Source of the DNA: Pseudonocardia sp. T1-2H
GTDB taxonomy: Bacteria > Actinomycetota > Actinomycetes > Mycobacteriales > Pseudonocardiaceae
Reading direction: 5' to 3'
DNA length: 64,000 bases
NCBI RefSeq assembly: GCF_038039215.1
Contig: NZ_JBBPCL010000001.1
Location: 1,116,001-1,180,000, forward strand
Notes under the pieces: model-generated
Database searches by the model: none
What the model saw: the letters and a program-made list of their open reading frames with translations, nothing else
Told to the model about the DNA's origin: nothing
Position numbers and translations under genes: made by a program
Shown: one piece after another, positions 37,884 through 45,282 of the stretch
Numbering within the stretch: position 1 is the first letter of the stretch
Layout of the letters: each line of letters starts with the position of its first letter

Positions 37884-39506
37884 CTAGGCGGGGACGGACT
37901 CCGGTTCGGGGGTGAGGGCGAAGCCGGCGTAGCCCTTGGCCGCGATCTCGTCGCACTTCTCCCGGTAGGCGCCCATGCCACCGATGTAGGCCATGAACAC
38001 GCGCGGTTTGCCGGGGACGTTGGAGCCCATGTACCAGGAGTCCGCGGTCGGGTAGAGCGTCGTGTTCCCGACCTCCTCGACGTGGCGCACCCACTCGTCC
38101 TCGGCCCGGTCCGTGGCCTCCAGCTCGGCGACGTCGTTGTCCCGGAGCCAGCCGATGCAGTCCGCGACCCAGTCCACGTGCTGCTCGATCGCCACCATCA
38201 TGTTCGTCAGCACCGACGGGCTCGACGGCCCGGTGATCGTGAACATGTTCGGGAAGCCGGCGACGGTCAACCCCAGGTAGGAGCGCGGGCCCTCGCCCCA
38301 CTTCTCCCGCAGCGACACCCCGTTCCTGCCGCGGATGTCCACCCGGGTGAGCGCGCCGGTCATCGCGTCGAAACCGGTGGCGAAGACGATCGCGTCGACC
38401 TCGTACTCCTGCTCCGACGTCCGCACGCCCTTGGCGGTGATCTCCACCAGCGGGGTCTTACGGATGTCCACGAGGTGCACGTGGTCGTCGTTGAACGTCT
38501 CGTAGTAGCCGGTGTCCAGGCAGGGGCGCTTCGTCCCGAACGGGAAGCTGCGCGGGGACAGGGCCTCGGCCAGCTCCGGGTCCTTCACCACGTCACGGAT
38601 CTTCGCCCGGACGAACTCCGCGGCGGTGTCGTTGGCCTCCTTGACGGCGAGGGTGTCGACGTAGGAGGTCAGGATCGCGACGAGGTTCCCCTGGTCCCAG
38701 CCGGCCTGGTAGGTCTGGTTGCGTTCCTCCTCCGGCACCTCGAGCGCGGAGCGGGTCGGCGCGGGCATGGGGACGCCGAAGCCGGACCACTTGGCGGCCT
38801 CGCGGTACTCGAGGTAGTTCTCCTTGCGCGTGCGCACCTCCTCCTCGGTGAGCGGCCGGTTGCCGGCCGGCATCGAGAAGTTTGGCGTGCGCTGGAAGAT
38901 CGTCGCCTCGGCGGCCTGCGCGGCCATGATCGGGATGGACTGGATGCCCGACGAGCCGGTACCGATCACCGCGATCCGCTTCCCGGTGAAGTCCACGCCC
39001 TCGTGCGGCCAGTGCCCGGTGTGGTAGATCGGCCCGGGGAAGGTCTCGGCGCCGGGGATCTCCGGGGCCTTGGAGACGGAGAGGCAGCCCGTCGCCATCA
39101 CGAAGAACCGCGTGGTGACGACCTCGCCGCCGTCCGTCGTGACCGTCCAGGTGTGCGTGTCCCCGTCGTAGACCGCGCTCTCGACCCGGGTGTCGAACGT
39201 GATGTCCTTCTTCAGGTCGAACCGTTCGGCGACGTGCTCGGCGTAGGCGAGGATCTCCGGCTGGGGCGAGTACTTCTCGGACCAGGTCCACTCCTGCTCG
39301 AGCTCCGGGGAGAACGAGAAGGAGTAGTTGAGGCTCTCGACGTCGCAGCGGGCGCCCGGGTACCGGTTCCAGTACCAGGTCCCGCCGACCCCGGAACCGG
39401 CCTCGAAGACGCGCGTGGTCAGGCCCATCTCCCGGAGCCGGTAGAGCTGGTAGAGGCCGGAGAACCCGGCCCCCACGACGACGACGTCGACAGACTTGTC
39501 CGTCAT
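37884..39506 (-). CDS. Flavin-containing Baeyer-Villiger monooxygenase
   Basis: 540 residues. Two Rossmann motifs, VVVVGAGFSGLYQLYRL (FAD) and IAVIGTGSSGIQSIP (NADPH), flank the type I BVMO fingerprint F-x-G-x3-H-x3-W in FPGPIYHTGHW (about residues 160-170). VIFATGFDAMTGAL is the second ATG motif. Length and layout match cyclohexanone/phenylacetone monooxygenase relatives that insert oxygen next to a ketone to give an ester or lactone. The start has a near-perfect AGGAGGTAA at 6 bases. It lies downstream of the HSL hydrolase gene in the same direction. Confidence 0.95.
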   Translation of the reverse strand: MTDKSVDVVVVGAGFSGLYQLYRLREMGLTTRVFEAGSGVGGTWYWNRYPGARCDVESLNYSFSFSPELEQEWTWSEKYSPQPEILAYAEHVAERFDLKKDITFDTRVESAVYDGDTHTWTVTTDGGEVVTTRFFVMATGCLSVSKAPEIPGAETFPGPIYHTGHWPHEGVDFTGKRIAVIGTGSSGIQSIPIMAAQAAEATIFQRTPNFSMPAGNRPLTEEEVRTRKENYLEYREAAKWSGFGVPMPAPTRSALEVPEEERNQTYQAGWDQGNLVAILTSYVDTLAVKEANDTAAEFVRAKIRDVVKDPELAEALSPRSFPFGTKRPCLDTGYYETFNDDHVHLVDIRKTPLVEITAKGVRTSEQEYEVDAIVFATGFDAMTGALTRVDIRGRNGVSLREKWGEGPRSYLGLTVAGFPNMFTITGPSSPSVLTNMMVAIEQHVDWVADCIGWLRDNDVAELEATDRAEDEWVRHVEEVGNTTLYPTADSWYMGSNVPGKPRVFMAYIGGMGAYREKCDEIAAKGYAGFALTPEPESVPA

Positions 39507-39565
39507 GGCACTTACCTCCTGGCTGCGGCGCTGCAGATCGGTGGGCGTCGGGGGACGCGGGTGGT

Positions 39566-40486
39566 CTAGAGGACGCGCTCGACGTGCTCGACGACGTAGT
39601 CCATCCCGTCCGTCTGGCCCGGGAGGACGTTGACCATGGTGAAGAAGCCGTGCATCTGGCCGAGGAAGCGCTGGGACTCGACCTTGACGCCGGCGGCGCG
39701 CAGCTTCTCGGCGTAGGCCTCGCCCTCGTCCCGCAGCGGGTCGTGCTCCGCCGTGAGCACGACGGCGGGCGGCAGGCCGGAGAGGTCCGCGGCGCGCAGC
39801 GGCGACGCGTCGGGGTTGCGCCGCTGCTCGGGCGTGGCGTAGTGGTCCCAGAACCAGATCATGGCGTCCCGGCTGACCATGAGCTGGTTCGCCGGGTCCC
39901 GGTAGCTGGCGTTGTCCAGGTCGCAGTCCGTCACCGGATAGATGAGGACCTGCAGGGCGATCGCGGGGCCCCCGGCGGCGCGCGCCTTCTGCGCGACGAT
40001 CGCGCCGAGGTTCCCGCCGGCGCTGTCCCCGGCGACGATCAACGGCGCGTCCGCCCCGGCGAGCTCGGCCCGCCGCGACTCCACCCACTGCAGGGCGGTC
40101 CACGCGTCGTCCACCGCGGTCGGGTAGCGGTGCTCCGGGGCGAGCCGGTAGTCGACGAGCACGACGGTGCAGTTCGTGCGGGTGGCGAGGTGCCGGCCGA
40201 GGGTGTCGAACTCGTCGAGCGCTCCGATGACCCAGCCGCCGCCGTGGTAGTAGACGAGCACGCCGCGGGGGTTCTTGACGGCCAGGATCCGGGTGCCGAC
40301 GATGCCCCCGTCGGGGGTCGGGACCGGGGAGTCGGTGACGCTCGCGACCTGCGGGCCGGGCCCGTACATGTCCCTGAGCAGCCCACCGAGGCCGCGGGCC
40401 TCGTCCGGGGTCATCTCACTGATCGGCTTGCCGCCGCTCTCCGCCATCGCGGTGAGGAACGCGATCGTGGCCTCGTCCAACGCCAT
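39566..40486 (-). CDS. Alpha/beta hydrolase of the hormone-sensitive lipase group
   Basis: 306 residues. The HSL-group oxyanion motif is YYHGGGWVIG, the nucleophile Ser is in VAGDSAGGNLGA, the Asp in DPLRDEGEAYAEKL and the His in GQMHGFFTM. These esterases open lactones and short esters, which fits hydrolysis of the BVMO product encoded next. AAGGGG five bases upstream favours the ATG over a GTG two codons earlier. Confidence 0.93.
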   Translation of the reverse strand: MALDEATIAFLTAMAESGGKPISEMTPDEARGLGGLLRDMYGPGPQVASVTDSPVPTPDGGIVGTRILAVKNPRGVLVYYHGGGWVIGALDEFDTLGRHLATRTNCTVVLVDYRLAPEHRYPTAVDDAWTALQWVESRRAELAGADAPLIVAGDSAGGNLGAIVAQKARAAGGPAIALQVLIYPVTDCDLDNASYRDPANQLMVSRDAMIWFWDHYATPEQRRNPDASPLRAADLSGLPPAVVLTAEHDPLRDEGEAYAEKLRAAGVKVESQRFLGQMHGFFTMVNVLPGQTDGMDYVVEHVERVL

Positions 40487-40589
40487 GGGCACCCCTTCGT
40501 GCAGCGAGTCGGACGCGGGGCGAGTGTGACCCGCGTCCTAACGACCGTAAGGGGGGTACCGGTAGGCGTCATCGGCCGGACGGGTTGTC

Positions 40590-40605
40590 CTGAACTATCG
40601 TTCAG
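40590..40605. promoter_or_regulatory. Inverted repeat CTGAAC-N4-GTTCAG in a divergent promoter region
   Basis: A perfect 6-bp inverted repeat with 4-bp spacer, 31 bases upstream of the SCO6745-like gene and in the gap shared with the divergent hydrolase/BVMO operon. It is a plausible operator for a TetR-type or similar dimeric regulator; no such regulator is encoded nearby. Confidence 0.5.
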
Positions 40606-40635
40606 CCACGGGGGCCCGCCCTGTACGGTCCGGCC

Positions 40636-41496
40636 GTGGACACCCGAACGTCAGGCGCCGTCGCCCGAGGCCTCGAGCCGCTGCACGCCATGACCTACTT
40701 CGCCCCCGAGACCGAGAAGCACCTCACCGCGGCCGGGCTCGAACCGGGACGGATGAGCTACTTCGCCGGCCGCGCCGCCCCGATGGGTGCGGTGTCCGGG
40801 TCCGTCGTCGCGGCGACGTTCTTCAACTTCAGCCCGGCGCTGGTCGCCCGGCACATCCCGAAGGCCTGGTCGCTGGCCTCGCCCGCCGATGTCGTCGCGG
40901 CGCGGTTCGAGGCGGTCGACGGCGCGCTGCGCCGGCTGCTAGGCGACGACGTCGTGGCCTCGCCCGTGGTGGCCGAGGCCGCCGCCCTGGCCCGGCGCGC
41001 GGCGGAGGCCGCCGAGCCGCAGGGGCGCCCGCTCGCCGCCGGTCACCTGGACGTCGAGTGGCCGTCCGCGCCGCACCTCGTGCTCTGGCACGCGGTCTCC
41101 GTCCTGCGCGAGCACCGCGGGGACGGGCACATCGCGCTGCTCGTCGACGCCGGGCTCTCCGGGATCGACGCGCTGGTCACGGCGACCGCGACCGGCACCG
41201 GCTTCGTCCCGTCGTTCGCGCGGGCGAGCCGTGGCTGGACCGAGGACGAGTGGGCGGCCAGCGAGGTGAGCCTGCGGGAGCGCGGCCTGCTCGGCGACGG
41301 GCTGAGCCTCACCCCCGAGGGGAACGCGCTGCGGGAGCGGATCGAGGACGACACGAACCGGCTCGGCGCGGCGCCGTGGGAGGCGCTCGGGGAGGAGGGC
41401 ACCGCGCGGCTCGGCGAGCTGGGGCGCCCGCTGGTCCGGGGCCTGCTGAAGGCGGGCTGCTTCCCCGCGGAGGGGGTGTTCGCGACCCGGCGCTGA
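40636..41496 (+). CDS. SCO6745 family protein (helix-turn-helix-like)
   Basis: 286 residues, GTG start. Family features: LEPLHAMTYFAPETEKHLTAAGL at the N-terminus, YFAGRAAPMGAVSGSVVAATFFNFSP, HLVLWHAVSVLREHRGDGHIALLV in the middle, and a C-terminal winged-helix-like part (GLLGDGLSLTPEGNALRERIEDDT). The family is common in actinomycetes, often described as HTH-containing, with unproven function. It stands alone, divergent from the hydrolase. Confidence 0.85.
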   Translation: MDTRTSGAVARGLEPLHAMTYFAPETEKHLTAAGLEPGRMSYFAGRAAPMGAVSGSVVAATFFNFSPALVARHIPKAWSLASPADVVAARFEAVDGALRRLLGDDVVASPVVAEAAALARRAAEAAEPQGRPLAAGHLDVEWPSAPHLVLWHAVSVLREHRGDGHIALLVDAGLSGIDALVTATATGTGFVPSFARASRGWTEDEWAASEVSLRERGLLGDGLSLTPEGNALRERIEDDTNRLGAAPWEALGEEGTARLGELGRPLVRGLLKAGCFPAEGVFATRR

Positions 41497-41515
41497 TCGT
41501 CGACCCGGGGAGGAG

Positions 41516-43328
41516 TCAGCCGCGGAGGGCGGCGACCGCGGACCACGGCGGGCCGTCCCCCAGGGCGTGGAGGGCCCGGACCGCGCGCGCCGCGTCCGTC
41601 TCCCCGCCGGTCCGGGCGGCGAGCAGGGCGTCCACGGCGGGTGCGGGTGTCTCGCCGACCTGGAGCTCGCCCGCCTCCAGCCGCGCCCAGTCGGCCGCCG
41701 TGGCGTCGCCCGCGGCAGCGAGGGCGTGCAGGCTGCTGCGGTAGGCGGCGACCGCCGCCCGGCGCTCCCCCCGCGCGTGCTCCGCCTCGGCGATCTCCCG
41801 CCAGCTCGCGGCGGTCCCGGGCAGGTGGCCGAGCGCGCGGTACAGGCCGAGCGCGACGCGGAGGTCCGGCAGCGCGGCCGAGGGCCGGCCGGCCCGGCGG
41901 CGCGCCCGGCCGCGGCCGCGCAGCGCGTGGGCGTGCCGCTCGTCGTCCAGGCCCTCGAGCAACGCGACGGCGTGGTCGAACAGGGGCTCGCCACCGTTGT
42001 CGAGCAGGTCCCCGTGCGCGAGGGACTCCGCGGCCTCGGCGATCCGCAGGACCGCGCGGCCGGAGAGCACCGGGTCGCCGAGCCGGTCCGCGAGGGTCAG
42101 CGCCCGCGAGGCGGCTCGGAGTGCGGCGTCGGCGGCGTCCCGCCGGAGCCGGACCGCGGCGATCTGCAGCAGCACCTCGGTCTCGGTGCGGTCGTCCCCG
42201 GTCGCGGCGGCGGACTCCGCCGCCCGTTCGAGGACCCAGACCGTGTCGACGTCCGGCCGCCCGGTCCTCGTCCCGAGCTCGCGGCAGCCCGCGGCGGCGC
42301 CGGCGAGGACGCTCCGGGGAGGCTCGTCGCAGGCGCGGGGGAGCGGCACGGCGGGGGTCCGGGTACCGAACAGGGAGCGCACGGCGGCCGGCAGGGCGTA
42401 CCGGTCGGGGCCCTCCGGCGCCGGGGTCAGCAGGCGCCGGCGGGCGAGCTTCCCGAACCAGCTCGCCGACGTCCTCGCCGGTCAGGGCGCCGGCCGTGGC
42501 GGCGTCGAGGTGCACCAGGCCCGCCGCCGCGACGGCCGTGAGCAGCGCGGCTGCCCGCGGCCCGGCGGCCCGGAGCGCGATCCGCGCGGCGGCGCACGCG
42601 GCCGCCGCGGCGTCCGGCGGGGTGCCGAGGGCGGCGAGGGCGTCGTCGGCCGAGGCCGTCGCGCCCGCGAGCAGGAGCAGCGCCAACGGCGAGCCGTGGC
42701 AGGCCGTGGCGAGCCGGGGCGCGTCGTCCCGGCCCGTGCAGGCGACGGCGGCCGCCCCGGCCAGGCCCCCGACCGGCAGTGCGGCGACGTCGTCGAGCGC
42801 CAGCTCCGGCAGGGGGGTGGCGGAGGTGACGAGCGCACGGGACCGGCCACCGGGCAGCAGCGCGCGGACCTGCGCCGCGCAGCGGGCGTCGTCGAGCAGG
42901 AGGAGGGCGGGGCGTGCGGCGAGCAGGGAGCGCAGCAGCGCGCTGCGCTCGTCGACGGAGTCCGGCAGCTCCGAGTCCCCGACGCCGAGGCCCAGCAGCA
43001 GGGTCCGGAGGGCGGGCGCGGGATCGTCCCCGGAGTCGCCGAGGCGCGCGAGCCGGACCCCGCCGGGGAACGTGGGCCCGAGCCGTGCGGCGGCGGCGAG
43101 CATCAACGCCGTGGTCCCGCTGCCCGACGGCCCGTGCAGCACCATCCCGGGCGCCTCCGCGACGACCTGCGCGATCCGGGTGAGCTCGACCTCCCGGCCC
43201 GCGAGCGGGGCGGGCTCGAGGTCCAGGACGTCCGCACGGTCCGGTTCGACCACCATCCGGCCGATCTGCACGACGGTCTCGACGGGTGCGGTCACGTGCA
43301 GGGACAGCTGCGGGCCCGGCCCGGTCAC
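41516..43328 (-). pseudogene. STAND ATPase with helical repeats, frameshifted, Walker A lysine missing
   Basis: Joined across one frameshift at about 42446-42452 the product would be about 603 residues. The N-terminus holds a short APVETVVQIG motif (residues 14-23), then GREVEL and a P-loop ATPase: Walker A position GPSGSGTT (66-73) has Thr where Lys is expected; ALLLLDDARC is Walker B. The C-terminal half is a run of TPR-like helices (ADAALRAASRALTLADRLGD, GEPLFDHAVALLEGLDDER, AVAAYRSSLHALAAAGD). The break coincides with GAAGCTC, one base longer than GAGCTC; removing it gives a smooth LVRELARR. The start overlaps the cyclase-like stop as ATGA. If expressed it is an NLR-like protein with a weak or dead ATPase. 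Confidence 0.8.
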
Positions 43329-44053
43329 CGCGGCTCACCGGGCCTGCCGAGCACCAGGCCGCCGCGCAGCTCCCGGACCTGGACGATCGCGCCGACCTGG
43401 CCGCCGTCCGCCACCTCGACCCGCATGACGTCCCCGGTGGCCGGCGCGGGCCGGGGCCCCCCGGCCCCGCGCGGCGCCGGGAGCGGAGTGCCGGCGTGCA
43501 CCCACGCGGGCGCGGCGAACGACTTCGCCGGGTCCACGACCCGGACCGGCACGAACTCCGCCGCCGGGAGCGCGGCGTGGGCACCGGGATCGGCCGCCAG
43601 CGCGTCGAACAGGGAACCGGAGAGGACGACCGAGAGGTCCGAACCGGGCCGGGTGTCCAGGGCGTCGCGGGCGGGCGCGGAGTCCAACAGCCGGCACGTC
43701 CGGACGACGGCGTCCCCGGCGAAGCCGTTGCGGGCGCGGCCGGCGGGCCCGTGGTCCGCGGCGACCCGCAGCCGGTACCGCTCGCCCACGCGGTCGTGCG
43801 GGTTGGCGCGGCGGAGCCCGTTCCGCAGCACACGGAGGAGTTCGGGGACGACGCCGATCCCGACCGTCTCGTCGAGCAGCGCGACCTCCCCGTCGCCGTT
43901 CGGCTGCCGTTGCACCGCACCCGGCGCGACCCGCTGCCAGAGCAGGTCCAGCAGCGTCCGGAGGACGTCCTGCGCATGTTCTTGCCCGGCGTGCGAGCGC
44001 CGGCTGTAGCCCTCGAGGTCGACCGCCACGCACAACCGGCCCGTCCTGGTCAT
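43325..44053 (-). CDS. Nucleotide cyclase-like protein with a C-terminal VQ-type adaptor motif
   Basis: 242 residues. The fold is that of a divergent class III cyclase homology domain: VAVDLEGYSRR carries the first metal Asp (residue 12), QPNGDGEVALL the second, and GFAGDAVVRTCRLLDSAP the later helix. In active enzymes that helix normally has an Asn where this one has Arg. The domain ends near residue 190. The tail has GGQVGAIVQVRELRGG (217-232), similar to the N-terminal motifs of both STAND proteins nearby. It may make a cyclic nucleotide or only bind one (uncertain). First gene of a two-gene unit with the STAND gene, overlapping by 4 bases, and divergent from a CRP-family gene. Confidence 0.75.
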   Translation of the reverse strand: MTRTGRLCVAVDLEGYSRRSHAGQEHAQDVLRTLLDLLWQRVAPGAVQRQPNGDGEVALLDETVGIGVVPELLRVLRNGLRRANPHDRVGERYRLRVAADHGPAGRARNGFAGDAVVRTCRLLDSAPARDALDTRPGSDLSVVLSGSLFDALAADPGAHAALPAAEFVPVRVVDPAKSFAAPAWVHAGTPLPAPRGAGGPRPAPATGDVMRVEVADGGQVGAIVQVRELRGGLVLGRPGEPR

Positions 44054-44169
44054 CGGCCCCCCGGTGCCCTGATCGACGGTGAACCTGCGACATTACGAGC
44101 CCGGTGCCGTTCAGCGGTAGGTTCCATACACGCTCGTACGCTTGCGGCACCCCGAGGGGAGGGACGCCG

Positions 44170-44922
44170 GTGAAGGCACCGCCCCCTGCCGGGCCCGTGA
44201 ACCTGGGCCCGGGGGACTGGGCCGAGCTCCGCGCCCTGGGCCACGCCGTCGAGCACCCGCAGGGCGCGATGGTCCTGCTGCAGGGCTCCCCCTCGGACGC
44301 GATGTTGGTGATCGAGTCCGGGCTGGTGGCCGTCAGCGCCTCGGACGAGTCCGGGCACGAGGTGTTCCTCGCCTTCCGCCGGGCCGGTGACCTGCTCGGG
44401 GAGTTCGGCTTCCTGGACCGCCGGCCACGCTCGGCGATGGTCCGGGCCGTCGCCCCGACCCGGTGCCGGGTGTTCCCCGGCCCGGTCCTGGACCGGTTCC
44501 TCGCCGCGCATCCGGACGCGTCGCGGGCGCTGACGACCGCGATCGTCGCCAAGATGCGCGCGGTCACCGACCGCCGGGTCCGCTACTCCCGGGGCCGCAT
44601 CGGCGATCGGGTCGTGCGGGTCCTGCTGGACCACGCCGCGCAGTTCGGCCGCCCGCTCGGGGGCGGCCCCGCCCGCCGCATCGACGTCCCGCTGTCCCAG
44701 ACACGGATCGCGGACCTGGTGGGGGCCAAGCCGCGGATCGTCGGCGCGGAGCTGTCCCGGCTGCAGGATCTCGGGCTCGTGGACACGGGGTACCGCTCCA
44801 CGCCGCGCCGGCTCACGGTGCTGGACCCGGGCGGGTTGCGACTTCTGCCGGAGACCGACGCGGACGGTCCGCCTCCCGGCGGCCCGCCGGATGTCGCATT
44901 GGTGCGTCATCCCGCCGGTTGA
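44170..44922 (+). CDS. CRP/FNR family transcriptional regulator with cNMP-binding residues
   Basis: 250 residues. The beta-roll cNMP domain has the phosphate-binding cassette G77-E78 and R87-S88 (LLGEFGFLD, then RPRSAMV), equivalent to the Gly-Glu and Arg-Ser of E. coli CRP, so cyclic nucleotide binding is likely. A long helix follows, then the Crp-type HTH (LSQTRIADLVGAKPRIVGAELSRLQDLGLV). The GTG start was chosen for the GAGGGGAGGGA ribosome site just before it; an in-frame ATG 22 codons upstream gives unrelated sequence. It is divergent from the cyclase-like gene across 116 bp and may report on that protein's product (inference). Confidence 0.92.
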   Translation: MKAPPPAGPVNLGPGDWAELRALGHAVEHPQGAMVLLQGSPSDAMLVIESGLVAVSASDESGHEVFLAFRRAGDLLGEFGFLDRRPRSAMVRAVAPTRCRVFPGPVLDRFLAAHPDASRALTTAIVAKMRAVTDRRVRYSRGRIGDRVVRVLLDHAAQFGRPLGGGPARRIDVPLSQTRIADLVGAKPRIVGAELSRLQDLGLVDTGYRSTPRRLTVLDPGGLRLLPETDADGPPPGGPPDVALVRHPAG

Positions 44923-44985
44923 TCCGGGAGAGCATCGCCGTCGTCCGGCCGTGTGGTCACGGCGACGCACGACGCGAGGTCCGTG

Positions 44986-45282
44986 ATGGCAGCCGAGCAC
45001 GACCCACCCGAACAGGATCTCCGGGAGCCCGATCTCGGGGCGGAGGGCGAGCTGGACGAGGACATGCTCGCCCTGCTCGGGCACGACGGCGCCTCGCTGC
45101 CGGTCCCGCGCGCCCGCCGTGCCGGACAGCTCCCGCCGGTGGAGCCCGGGGACCTGGTCGGCGAGGGGGGGACCTTGCGGTTCTGCGGGCGCACCGGGCG
45201 TTTTCGAGGGGTCGCCGGGTGCTGGTTCGCGAGTGACGGCACGGTCTACGGCCCGGCGGGCGAGCGTCTCGGCCGCAGCTGA
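44986..45282 (+). CDS. Unknown 98-residue acidic protein
   Basis: No family recognised. The first half is acidic and probably disordered (DPPEQDLREPDLGAEGELDE), with a DMLALLGHDG amphipathic helix. The second half is glycine-rich beta hairpins: LRFCGRTGRFRG and WFASDGTVYG. No signal peptide or membrane segment. The ATG has GAGG about 7 bases upstream; upstream GTG codons are alternatives. It follows the CRP gene by 63 bases on the same strand, so it is probably in its operon, and its 3' end overlaps the convergent STAND gene by 37 bases. Confidence 0.6.
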   Translation: MAAEHDPPEQDLREPDLGAEGELDEDMLALLGHDGASLPVPRARRAGQLPPVEPGDLVGEGGTLRFCGRTGRFRGVAGCWFASDGTVYGPAGERLGRS

